From NCBI GenBank assembly GCA_017417315.1, contig JAFPZK010000028.1:1-55548 (forward strand): 55,548 bases of DNA, in the 5' to 3' direction. Shown piece after piece: positions 1-7,235 of the stretch. The position numbers and the translations under genes were made by a program. The notes beneath the pieces were generated by a model. It had not been told where the DNA came from. It ran no database searches and saw nothing but the letters and a program-made list of their open reading frames with translations. Position 1 is the first letter of the stretch, and every line of letters starts with the position of its first letter. This DNA is from Bacteroidales bacterium. GTDB taxonomy: Bacteria > Bacteroidota > Bacteroidia > Bacteroidales > UBA3824.

Positions 1-495
1 ACACGCATACGACGGTTATATCGTCGGCGATGAAAGGTCTATGTTCAATCCCAATTCCGTAATGCTGTCGATTTACAACCGTAATTACAACAGTTATTGG
101 GCAAAGTCCGCATCTTACACATTCATAGAGCCTTACATACACATCGACGAGAACAATGTAAAACCGAAAATTGAAAAATTGCTCAACGGCGAAGAGATAA
201 TAGTAGATGATGGATGTTTCCGCTATTATCTTAGCGAAATACAACGTTGCGACAGTGTTTTAGCATTATTGGTAACATTGGGACTTTTGACATACGATTA
301 TGAAAACTATCGTGCCAAAATACCAAATAAAGAAGCCGCAAATATATTAAGGGGGGATATTTACGACATACAATAACACAAAGGATTCCTAAGTCACTCA
401 AAGGGTTCTCCCGCCGCATAATTCTCGTTGGAATCAATTACAACACAAAAGAATCCAAACACGAAGTTGAGATGGAGGTAATTGAGGGGAATTGA
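1..495 (+). pseudogene. Truncated ATPase/PD-(D/E)XK nuclease gene, remnant
   Basis: The window opens inside this gene. The frame beginning at base 2 reads HAYDGYIVGDERSMFNPNSV and continues to a stop at 374-376. It aligns along its length with the middle of the intact protein at 34579-36204 (YDGYEIGN, FNPTSV, NREVA). About 18 bases later another frame (394-495) reads IILVGINYNTKESKHEVE, matching IVLVGINYDAKSKRHECE at the C-terminus of the intact protein. Roughly the 110 residues between, which carry the nuclease core, are missing, and the two pieces are in different frames. I read it as an internal deletion plus frameshift, so it should make no active enzyme. Confidence 0.75.
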
Positions 496-586
496 AATCA
501 TCGAGCCCACCCAATCCGCCGAAGCGTTGAAAACGTGGAGCGATGCACCGGGCAAGGTGTTTAGGATTTTGGTGGAGTGGGAATAA
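482..586 (+). pseudogene. C-terminal relic resembling a zinc alcohol dehydrogenase
   Basis: An open stretch without its own plausible start reads GIEIIEPTQSAEALKTW, then SDAPGKVFRILVEWE and a stop at 584-586. The pattern of an acidic helix with AEA, a Trp, PGKV and a closing hydrophobic strand is how medium-chain zinc dehydrogenases end. It is fused directly to the ATPase relic just upstream. Family assignment rests on the end pattern only. If right, it is the stump of a sugar dehydrogenase gene cut by the accessory DNA. Confidence 0.4.
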
Positions 587-602
587 AATAGTACGATAGG
601 AT

Positions 603-2078
603 ATGCAGTTACAAAAGTCTGAAAGTCAACATACTGAGTTTAAAAAGACTTGGCAAGACGAATACCTAAAATGGATTTGTGCATTCGCCAACACCGATGG
701 AGGTGTACTCTATGTCGGTGTTGACGATTTGGGTGAAGTGTGCGGTGTGGACAACAGCAAACGTCTTTGCGAGGACATTCCTAACAAAATTCTGCATACG
801 ATGGGATTGATTTGCGCTGTCAACCTCCACCAAGACGACGGCAAAGATTATCTTCAAATCGTTGTGGAAAAATATCCCTTCCCTGTCAGTTACCACGGCA
901 AGTATTACAAACGTTCAGGCTCTACCACACAGGAAGTTACGGGGTTTGAACTCGATAAGATGATACTTGCCGTCCAAGGCAGGACGTGGGACAGTGTTCC
1001 CGTGCCGTTTGTCAAAGTTGATGATTTAGATAGGGATTCGATAAGGCTTTTCAAACGTATGGCTCTCGACCACAACCGCCTTGACCGAGAATCGTTGGAA
1101 GTGTCTGACGAGGTTTTGATGCGGAATTTGCGTCTGTACGAAAATGATTACCTGACCAAGGCCGCCGTAATGTGCTTTCACCCCGACCCCGAAAAATTTG
1201 TAACTTGCGCCTACATCAAAATCGGCTTTTTTGCCGACAACGACGCCGACATTCTCTATCAAGACGAAATACACGGTTCTCTGATTATGCAGGTGGAAAA
1301 GACTATGGACTTGATTTACACCAAGTATATGAAGGCTCTTATCAGTTACGATGGCATCCACCGCAAAGAAACGTTCTTTTTTCCAAAAGAGGCATTCCGC
1401 GAACTTCTCTTGAACGCCGTCATTCACCGCGACTATATGAAGCCAACCCCCATTCAAATAAGGGTTTACGCTCAAAATATCCGCATTTGGAACTTTGGCA
1501 AAATGCCCGTGGATGTACCTGTGGAGAACCTCTACAAGCCTCATTCCTCCGAACCTCGGAATCCCAACATCGCCAACGTGTTTTTCAAGGCGGGATATGT
1601 GGAGAGTTGGGGACGCGGCTACCATAATATATCCGACATCTGCAAATTCCGCAATGCCAAACTACCTGAACCACAAGAAAATTCAGGCGGCCTTATGGTA
1701 AATTGTCCTGCAAGCGAAAAATACATCAACCTTGCCAAAGAGTTGAAAGTGGACGGGGTTAATGATAAGGTTAATGATGGGGCTAATGATAATAGTGAAA
1801 AATCAGTTACTATCAACCCTCAAAGCCGTGAGTTGATAGAAAAGTTGATAGAAAAGTTGATAGAAAAAGGGCAGACAGAGGGTATTAAATTAACAGAAAA
1901 CCGCATTCGTATATTACGTTTGATACTTGCTAACCCTTATATTACCAAGACAGAAATGGCTGATAATATTGGCATTAGTGAAAATGCTGTTAGCAAAAAC
2001 ATAGAAGCGATGAGAGGAAAGTTGATAAAGCGTGTTGGTCCCGATAAAGGCGGTCTTTGGGAAGTTTTGGGGCAGTAG
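603..2078 (+). CDS. AlbA_2/Schlafen-type ATP-binding protein with C-terminal winged helix
   Basis: 491 aa. The N-terminus (about 5-130) is an AlbA_2 putative DNA-binding domain: ESQHTEFKKTW, then FANTDGGVLYVGVDDLG. A GHKL-type ATPase domain follows at about 265-365, with FRELLLNAVIHRDY as the N-box, IRIWNFGKMP, and the glycine-rich GYVESWGRGYHNI. Residues 385-422 are a low-complexity linker built from VND and LIEK repeats. The last 60 residues form a winged helix (ITKTEMADNIGISENAVSKNI) and end GPDKGGLWEVL. Proteins of this build are often annotated as RecG-like or as putative regulators; the true activity is not established. A paralog of nearly the same length lies at 7667. It is cytoplasmic, with no signal peptide. 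The gene is convergent with the SNF2 gene at 2179. Confidence 0.85.
   Translation: MQLQKSESQHTEFKKTWQDEYLKWICAFANTDGGVLYVGVDDLGEVCGVDNSKRLCEDIPNKILHTMGLICAVNLHQDDGKDYLQIVVEKYPFPVSYHGKYYKRSGSTTQEVTGFELDKMILAVQGRTWDSVPVPFVKVDDLDRDSIRLFKRMALDHNRLDRESLEVSDEVLMRNLRLYENDYLTKAAVMCFHPDPEKFVTCAYIKIGFFADNDADILYQDEIHGSLIMQVEKTMDLIYTKYMKALISYDGIHRKETFFFPKEAFRELLLNAVIHRDYMKPTPIQIRVYAQNIRIWNFGKMPVDVPVENLYKPHSSEPRNPNIANVFFKAGYVESWGRGYHNISDICKFRNAKLPEPQENSGGLMVNCPASEKYINLAKELKVDGVNDKVNDGANDNSEKSVTINPQSRELIEKLIEKLIEKGQTEGIKLTENRIRILRLILANPYITKTEMADNIGISENAVSKNIEAMRGKLIKRVGPDKGGLWEVLGQ
1758..1867 (+). repeat. In-gene tandem repeats in the linker of the AlbA_2 protein
   Basis: Two short repeat runs lie inside the upstream coding region. 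At 1758-1793 a 12- to 15-base unit encodes VNDKVNDGANDN. At 1832-1867 three 12-base copies of gttgatagaaaa encode LIEKLIEKLIEK. They sit between the ATPase domain and the winged helix. The paralog at 7667 carries a different repeat at the same place. Confidence 0.85.
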
Positions 2079-2138
2079 ACTTCCCCGATACTTCCCCATA
2101 GATTGTATCATTTCTTTTCTTTATCATCCTTCAATGTC

Positions 2139-2157
2139 TGCACAATCGTTTTGTGCA
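2139..2157. terminator. Perfect hairpin between convergent genes, possible terminator
   Basis: TGCACAA, five loop bases (2146-2150), then TTGTGCA form a perfect 7-bp stem between the stops at 2078 and 2179. No clear T-run follows on either strand, so it is at best a weak or factor-assisted terminator. Confidence 0.35.
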
Positions 2158-2178
2158 AGTCCAAAATATTAATTATGC

Positions 2179-4482
2179 CTACTTCATTATCAAATTTTTC
2201 ACTTGTTCAATTGTTAACGAATTAGATTTCACGGCATTAAATATGTCAATGGTCTGTTTTTTAGATTCTTGTAGTTGAAGTATTTTTTCTTCGACTGTGT
2301 TTTTATAAATCAGCCTAAGAACCAATACGTCTTTGCTTTGACCTATGCGGTGGGCACGAGCAAACGCTTGTTCCTCTACTGCGGGATTCCACCAATCATC
2401 TAACATTATAATTTTGTTTGCGGCAGTCAAGTTAAGACCTATCCCTCCGGCTTTCAAACTTATCAAAAATGCTGTAATAGTTTTGTCTGTTTGAAAACGA
2501 TTGACAGGCTCTAATCTGTTAATCGTGCTACCAGTCAATTCAACAAAACCGACTTCACGTTCTGTCAGATGCTTTTTTAACATATCCAAAACTCCGACAA
2601 ATTGTGAAAAAACTATTACTTTGTTCTTTTCGTTTTTAAATTGTTCTATGTAGTTTAATGCCAATTCAAGTTTTGTTGAAATAAATTCTTTGGAACTATT
2701 CAATGATGTCGGCAATAGGTTTGGTGAAACACAAGTTTGACGTAAACGAAGCAAACCTTCCAAAGCAATGCTGTTCAAACGACCCGAAATGCCTGTTTCT
2801 ATTGCCTTGATAAAAACTCCTTGAACCTTATCATAGATGCCACGTTCTTTTTTTGACATTTCGATACGTATTGTTTTTTCAAAACGTTCAGGCAAATCAG
2901 TTAGAACATCTTTTTTGACGCGACGTAAGATAAACGGATTTAATAACTTACTCGACATCTTAACAAACTGTTCGCTTGAATTAAAATTAAGTTTGGCAAT
3001 TCGTGCAAACAAACCCTTAAATTCAGGAATCAGTATGAAGAAATGTGACCAAATATCATTTATTGAATTTTCAATTGGTGTTCCTGTAATGATGATTCTA
3101 TGATTACTTGACAACTTGCTGATTGCCAAATGTTTTTTAGAATCCTTATTTTTTAATACCTGAGCCTCGTCCATTACAATAGTATCGTATTTTATTGATT
3201 TAAAGTAATCTAAATGAATTCTCACAATATCATACGACACCAAATTGATTATACTGTTAGTACGTTTTTCATACTCTTGAACGGATATTTTGTCCGCCAA
3301 AAACGGTATGAATTTTTTGATTTCATTCTCCCAATTGGAAATCAATGATGTTGGTGCTATAATAAGAAACGGTGCTTGGGGGCTTTTGATAGTAGCCAAA
3401 TGAGCCAAAATTTGAACAGTTTTACCGAGTCCCATTTCGTCAGCGAGCAAACAGCCTTTGTTGTTTTTACGCATTTCTTTTAACCAAAGGACTCCTTTAT
3501 TTTGATATGGTCTAAGAGTAGCCTTAAATAATGACTTTAACAGATTTTTATAACTCTGTACTTCTATTTCGGAATTCGGGACGTTTTTCTTGAAAAATTT
3601 TATACAATCCGCCGAAAAAAATTGTTCAACAAAATTTTCGTTTGATTGTTTGTTTACAAAGTCATCGTTTTTCATAATGACAATTTGACCGCTAAATTCC
3701 GCTATATTTCTGTTGTTCAAATACGCAGACAAAATTTGCGTTAGTTCATTATCATTTTGTTTTTTGTCAGTTGAAAACCAAGAAATACCACTCTTATTTG
3801 TTTTCAAGTGTAATTCTGATTTTGCTTTTTTAGAATTTGTAACAAATACCTTCCATTTTTTTGATACTAAGCCTTTAATAAAATCTATATCGAATCCGTT
3901 CAATGTCATTGAAACGGTATTATCTTTATAGTACGGTTTTAAATCAGCAAGATATTTTTGCTCTTCCTGATAATTTCGCATCAAATATCCATTGTTTTGC
4001 GTCTTATATGGATAATCATTATATATTGGGAAAAGAGGAATAATTGCATCTTCATATAGAAAACGCACTTGTATATTCTTAAACCAACTAATTGAATTGT
4101 CAATATATAATTCTCCTCTGATAATTTTTTCTGTTGTATAATTTACAGGATTTTGGCGATTATAATGTGATTGATAAGTATATCTGTGAAGACTGTCGAA
4201 TTTCTTGGTTATGTAGAAGAAAAAACTATTGGATTGAAGTAAATCATCAATAGATTTAATAGCGGTTAAAACATTGGGAATCCGAAATGGCTGATTAATG
4301 TATCCGAGATTATTCAGCAATAGTATAAACTTTTTGGAACCAATTAATTCTGAATGAATTAAATCTTCTGTCGAAAGACGAGTTTGAAAGGGCGATATTC
4401 TATTGGATTCGCCATTACAAATCTCAACCCGAATATCATTGTCTTTAAACAATTCCTGTATGCAAACCAACTTGTAATTCAT
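2179..4482 (-). CDS. SNF2-family helicase/ATPase of the radical SAM operon
   Basis: 767 aa. Residues 1-320 match nothing I recognise. The rest is a complete SNF2 motor: Walker A in LLADEMGLGKT (about 347), DEAQ box in TIVMDEAQVLKN (about 437), motif III ITGTPIENS, and a C-terminal lobe with LKAGGIGLNLTAANKIIML, WNPAVEEQAFARAHRIGQ and NTVEEKI near the end. Such enzymes use ATP to move on double-stranded DNA or remodel protein-DNA complexes. The start lies 2 bases after the stop of the radical SAM gene, so the two are almost certainly translated together. No HNH, nuclease or zinc-finger SWIM motif is seen. A SNF2 motor is an unexpected partner for a peptide-modifying enzyme; its job here is unknown. 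Confidence 0.9.
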   Translation of the reverse strand: MNYKLVCIQELFKDNDIRVEICNGESNRISPFQTRLSTEDLIHSELIGSKKFILLLNNLGYINQPFRIPNVLTAIKSIDDLLQSNSFFFYITKKFDSLHRYTYQSHYNRQNPVNYTTEKIIRGELYIDNSISWFKNIQVRFLYEDAIIPLFPIYNDYPYKTQNNGYLMRNYQEEQKYLADLKPYYKDNTVSMTLNGFDIDFIKGLVSKKWKVFVTNSKKAKSELHLKTNKSGISWFSTDKKQNDNELTQILSAYLNNRNIAEFSGQIVIMKNDDFVNKQSNENFVEQFFSADCIKFFKKNVPNSEIEVQSYKNLLKSLFKATLRPYQNKGVLWLKEMRKNNKGCLLADEMGLGKTVQILAHLATIKSPQAPFLIIAPTSLISNWENEIKKFIPFLADKISVQEYEKRTNSIINLVSYDIVRIHLDYFKSIKYDTIVMDEAQVLKNKDSKKHLAISKLSSNHRIIITGTPIENSINDIWSHFFILIPEFKGLFARIAKLNFNSSEQFVKMSSKLLNPFILRRVKKDVLTDLPERFEKTIRIEMSKKERGIYDKVQGVFIKAIETGISGRLNSIALEGLLRLRQTCVSPNLLPTSLNSSKEFISTKLELALNYIEQFKNEKNKVIVFSQFVGVLDMLKKHLTEREVGFVELTGSTINRLEPVNRFQTDKTITAFLISLKAGGIGLNLTAANKIIMLDDWWNPAVEEQAFARAHRIGQSKDVLVLRLIYKNTVEEKILQLQESKKQTIDIFNAVKSNSLTIEQVKNLIMK

Positions 4483-4484
4483 AG

Positions 4485-5849
4485 TCAGAACTTATAAAAG
4501 TAGTTAAAACTATTAATCATAGTTTCTTCCAAGTTATATTTGAAAGAATTGTTACATTTAATCTGCATTATCTCCTCATTCCAATTATCCAATCTGCCTT
4601 TAAAATTAAAATCATCTATTCGACAGCCACCACAACAAATGTATTTTAAGTAACAAGATGAACAAGGTGAAACATTATCAACAGATGTTTTTTCGTTGAT
4701 TTGCCTTGCCTTTTCAATGAATACTTCAAGAGGTTGTTGCCTAATGTTGCCCAATACATCAACCTCGATTATCCTATTGCAAGTATAAACATTGCCGTCC
4801 GCACCTATGGAGAGACTTCCGAAACCGCAATTTCGGCTGACTACATTCGGTTCATGACCTAAGATGAAATTTGCATACGATGAGTTTTTGTCTATTTTTT
4901 CTTGTTCGGCTTTCATCACCTCAAAATAATGTTCATTTTCTTTATCCGAGTAATGCGTATTTCTGCCCGGCAGCATCTTTTTACTCAATTTAAAGAAGAT
5001 ACAATTATTGGTACGTGACTTTATTGATTCAATCAGTTTATCGTACCTTTGAACGTCTGCAATATTTTCAAATGTGAAAGTAGAAGCGACGTGTGTTCTT
5101 ACACCATTATTGGCAAATCTCACAACAGTATCAACCGCATGGTTAAACATTCTTTTGCCACGAACAAGCGAATATGATTTTTCGTCAACTCCGTCAATAC
5201 TTATTTGAATTTCAGAAATATATTGTGATAATTCATCAATAGTTTGATCATTCCACAGCGTGCCGTTGGATAATACGCTGACAAACAAGCCAATATTATG
5301 CGAGTGCTTTATTATTTCAGCAAATCCACTATGCATGATAGGCTCGCCGCCTGTGAAAGTAATCATTTCTCCGCCTAACTGTTTAAAATCTGTAATTAGC
5401 GATTTCCATTCATCGGTGCAGAGTTCGTTTGTAAGTTTTGAACCTGCATACATAAAGCAATGAGTGCATCTCAAATTACATTCATTAGTGAGATAGATGT
5501 ACAATTTCTTATAGGATTCGCTTTGAAGGCAGTCAATTTTGAGTTCGGTGTTAATGGTCGCAAATTTTCTTGCGAATATTCGTTTTAATAACGACATAAA
5601 CTCGGTTTTCTGTTGTTCGGACTTGATGTGTTGATGAAAAACTTCACCGATAGTTTTCCCGTCAATAAGATCCTCTAAAATTTGTTTTTGAAACTCAGAC
5701 TCAAAAACAATCCAATTGCCTGCATCAACAGAAATAGCAATCAAAAAGCCACCGTGCTTTTTGATGACAATGTTATCAGCGAATCTTAATACATCAGTAC
5801 TTCTTATATTCTGTGAGAATTTCATAGTAGAGAAGAAGTGGGCAGACAA
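4485..5849 (-). CDS. Radical SAM/SPASM peptide maturase with N-terminal RRE-like domain
   Basis: 454 aa. Residues 20-95 (NIVIKKHGGFLIAISVDAG, then helices and GKTIGEV) look like a PqqD-type RiPP recognition domain, the module that binds a precursor leader. The radical SAM cluster motif CNLRCTHC has C124, C128 and C131, with GGEP at 167-170. The SPASM region has a full cysteine set: C341-X10-G-X4-C357, C396-X2-C399-X5-C405-X3-C409, and C432. That predicts two auxiliary 4Fe-4S clusters, as in enzymes that install thioether or carbon cross-links in ribosomal peptides. A second start at Met9 (5825) is possible. The gene lies 27 bases after three small Cys-containing peptides and 2 bases before the SNF2 gene. 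The product of the reaction cannot be read from the sequence. Confidence 0.92.
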   Translation of the reverse strand: MSAHFFSTMKFSQNIRSTDVLRFADNIVIKKHGGFLIAISVDAGNWIVFESEFQKQILEDLIDGKTIGEVFHQHIKSEQQKTEFMSLLKRIFARKFATINTELKIDCLQSESYKKLYIYLTNECNLRCTHCFMYAGSKLTNELCTDEWKSLITDFKQLGGEMITFTGGEPIMHSGFAEIIKHSHNIGLFVSVLSNGTLWNDQTIDELSQYISEIQISIDGVDEKSYSLVRGKRMFNHAVDTVVRFANNGVRTHVASTFTFENIADVQRYDKLIESIKSRTNNCIFFKLSKKMLPGRNTHYSDKENEHYFEVMKAEQEKIDKNSSYANFILGHEPNVVSRNCGFGSLSIGADGNVYTCNRIIEVDVLGNIRQQPLEVFIEKARQINEKTSVDNVSPCSSCYLKYICCGGCRIDDFNFKGRLDNWNEEIMQIKCNNSFKYNLEETMINSFNYFYKF

Positions 5850-5876
5850 TACGATAATATTGACTGCCCGTCTCAG

Positions 5877-5990
5877 TTAGTTGTTATTAACTGAACAGTG
5901 AGTAAAACAATACATTGCATCAACTCTGTCGGAGTCAACAACATTGACTACTTCCCAGTCAAGGGTCAGTTCGAAAGTTTTGTTTTCCAT
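5877..5990 (-). CDS. Candidate RiPP precursor peptide, copy 3 (37 aa)
   Basis: 37 aa. The leader half reads MENKTFELTLDWE, then VVNVVDSDR; the tail is MYCFTHCSVNNN. It shares with its two tandem neighbours an identical length and the pattern MENK[T/S]FELT[L/I]DWE..N.VD[S/T]DR..., ending M.C[F/Y].[H/Y]C.VN. Only the positions between these blocks vary. There is no signal peptide and no double-glycine site. It sits directly upstream of the radical SAM gene, which has a leader-binding domain. C28, F29, C32 and the residues between are the likely modification site by analogy with other SPASM systems; this is inference. Confidence 0.85.
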   Translation of the reverse strand: MENKTFELTLDWEVVNVVDSDRVDAMYCFTHCSVNNN

Positions 5991-6015
5991 TTTTATTTGG
6001 ATTTAATTTGTTTTT

Positions 6016-6040
6016 TCTACTTCCTTTAAGGCGTTTCGAT
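6016..6040 (-). repeat. Conserved 25-base leader element before precursor copy 3
   Basis: A 25-base sequence identical at 6016-6040, 6235-6259 and 6439-6463. Each copy lies 22-26 bases upstream of a precursor start codon. On the coding strand it contains CCTTAAAGG, a near-palindrome, followed by AAGTAGA. It is too far from the start to be a normal ribosome binding site. It may be an mRNA processing or translation-control element, or simply the edge of the duplicated unit. Confidence 0.85.
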
Positions 6041-6098
6041 GTCTCCGTTTATTAGTACTTGACAACACCACCAATGTCATATTTGGCGATGAAAAAAG

Positions 6099-6212
6099 TT
6101 AACTGCGATTAACATCACAATGTTTGAAGCAAAACATAGCACTTACTCTGTCTGTGTCTACAAGGTTTACTTCTTCCCAGTCAAGTGTCAGTTCGAATGA
6201 CTTGTTTTCCAT
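6099..6212 (-). CDS. Candidate RiPP precursor peptide, copy 2 (37 aa)
   Basis: 37 aa. It begins MENKSFELTLDWEEVN, continues LVDTDRVSAM and ends FCFKHCDVNRS. The reading frame stays open upstream, but the start is fixed at 6212 because the two neighbours start at the same MENK. Cys28 and Cys32 are conserved with an aromatic residue at 29 and His/Tyr at 31. The VN after the second Cys is also conserved (positions 34-35), which suggests the tail is recognised or modified and is not just a spacer. It belongs to the same transcript as the copies on both sides. Confidence 0.88.
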   Translation of the reverse strand: MENKSFELTLDWEEVNLVDTDRVSAMFCFKHCDVNRS

Positions 6213-6234
6213 TTTAGATTGATATAAATTTTGT

Positions 6235-6259
6235 TCTACTTCCTTTAAGGCGTTTCGAT
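6235..6259 (-). repeat. Conserved 25-base leader element before precursor copy 2
   Basis: Second copy of the 25-base element, identical to the other two. Similarity to copy 1 continues beyond it at higher coordinates (gattcttcctttt, then tatgt.gcac). That fits tandem duplication of a unit of about 200-220 bases made of leader and peptide. Confidence 0.85.
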
Positions 6260-6298
6260 TCTTCCTTTTTCTTGTTTCTATGTAGCACAAATATGCTC

Positions 6299-6412
6299 TC
6301 AATGAAGGTTAACTTGACAATACTTATAGCAACCCATCGTAGCGAATCTGTCCGAGTCTACAACATTTATTGCTTCCCAATCAATGGTCAATTCGAATGT
6401 TTTGTTTTCCAT
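6299..6412 (-). CDS. Candidate RiPP precursor peptide, copy 1 (37 aa)
   Basis: 37 aa, the first precursor in the direction of transcription. It reads MENKTFELTIDWEAIN, then VVDSDRFATM and GCYKYCQVNLH. It is the most diverged copy: Tyr replaces Phe at 29 and His at 31, and Gly replaces the aromatic at 27. The leader and the positions of both Cys and of VN are nevertheless unchanged. Three copies with a constant leader and a partly varied tail are typical of precursor families processed by one maturase. Confidence 0.88.
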   Translation of the reverse strand: MENKTFELTIDWEAINVVDSDRFATMGCYKYCQVNLH

Positions 6413-6438
6413 TTCTGATTTCTCAATTAAACAATTTC

Positions 6439-6463
6439 TCTACTTCCTTTAAGGCGTTTCGAT
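6439..6463 (-). repeat. Conserved 25-base leader element before precursor copy 1
   Basis: Third copy of the element. It lies between the stop of the 137-aa gene (6507) and the first precursor. No promoter match TAnnTTTG is visible in this gap or between the precursors, so the peptides are probably transcribed from further upstream. Confidence 0.85.
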
Positions 6464-6506
6464 TCTTCCTTTTGTTGTTATTATGTCGCACGAGACTGTT
6501 TGCACT

Positions 6507-6920
6507 TTATGCCTTTCTTTTCTCGTGTTCAGCCATTTGTTGTATTTTGTCGAACGGCACTTCATTGTATAATTCAACAAATTTTTTGTGTACATCTTCA
6601 ATGGTCTTGAATGTGTCAGTATTTTTGCTTTGAATTATTTTGAACATTTTTGATTCAAATTTCTTCAAAGTCTCATCCGAAACAATTTCAGTTTCATCAA
6701 TAGTCACGGACACTCCGTTACTATTACACATATCTTCAATGATTTCTAACACTCTTGAAACCGCCATTGAAGCATTAGGAATGCATTCATCCCATATTTT
6801 TCCAAGTAAAGTCTGATATTTTATCATTCTTTTATACTTAGTACGCCTACGCACTTTTCGGCAGTTCGGCACTTCCGTTTCCTCCTTTGCAAATTTACAA
6901 CCCAACATCCGTTCTGCCAA
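6507..6920 (-). CDS. Unknown protein at the head of the peptide operon
   Basis: 137 aa if started at 6920, or 106 aa if started at Met32 (6827). I do not recognise a family. Residues 1-31 are unusually basic (RKVRRRTKYKR). The rest is predicted mainly helical and acidic (SMAVSRVLEIIEDMC, then VHKKFVELYNEVPFDKI), without signal peptide or membrane segment. A promoter-like TAAATTTG at 6890-6897 lies inside the longer form and favours Met32. It lies between a small regulator and the precursors, on the same strand, and could be an operon-specific accessory or regulatory protein. Confidence 0.65.
   Translation of the reverse strand: MAERMLGCKFAKEETEVPNCRKVRRRTKYKRMIKYQTLLGKIWDECIPNASMAVSRVLEIIEDMCNSNGVSVTIDETEIVSDETLKKFESKMFKIIQSKNTDTFKTIEDVHKKFVELYNEVPFDKIQQMAEHEKRKA
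6890..6920 (-). promoter_or_regulatory. Possible Bacteroidetes promoter for the peptide operon
   Basis: TAAATTTG (6890-6897) matches the -7 consensus TAnnTTTG. TTGG lies 19 bases upstream (6917-6920) as an imperfect -33 element. Transcription from here would cover the unknown protein (from Met32), the three precursors, the maturase and the SNF2 gene. Confidence 0.45.
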
Positions 6921-6958
6921 GCATTTCCCGTGACAATTTGTCCATACTTTTGTGAAAG

Positions 6959-7192
6959 TTAGGCAATGGAATCGTGATTATTTGTCAAGGTCATCGGTTT
7001 GTACAAGGCAAAAAAATTGTAGCCGAGTATCTCAGAAATCTTATAGAGGAGATCTGTATCAATGCTTTTGCGCTTGAAGATGCGGTATATGTTAGAGGGG
7101 TCGCAGTTCAGTTTCTTGGCGAACCAAGTTTTCGGTCGTTCCGTCTTGATGAATACGTCCTCTATTTCGTGTCCTATGTGAATGGTGTTCAT
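6959..7192 (-). CDS. Small XRE-like helix-turn-helix regulator
   Basis: 77 aa from the chosen start MNTIHIGHEIEDV; the frame is open 12 codons further up, but those read RRVSARKARL and look non-coding. KTWFAKKLNCDPSNIYRIFKR is a helix-turn-helix of the Cro/CI kind, followed by SIDTDLLYKISEILGYNFFALY, which is typical of small Bacteroidetes XRE proteins. No second domain for ligand or DNA cleavage is present. It is the first gene of the peptide operon and sits next to a region dense in inverted repeats, so self-regulation through those repeats is likely. Confidence 0.7.
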   Translation of the reverse strand: MNTIHIGHEIEDVFIKTERPKTWFAKKLNCDPSNIYRIFKRKSIDTDLLYKISEILGYNFFALYKPMTLTNNHDSIA

Positions 7193-7235
7193 AATTAGCC
7201 TTGCTTTGCGAGCCGACACCCTACGCACAAAAAAA

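Noticed and set aside
1026..1625. Long minus-strand frame (199 codons) inside the first AlbA_2 gene
   Set aside because: It is the antisense shadow of a well-supported gene and its predicted protein shows no family features.
603..2078. Annotation as RecG helicase
   Set aside because: No helicase motif is present; the name is a common mis-transfer for AlbA_2/HATPase proteins.
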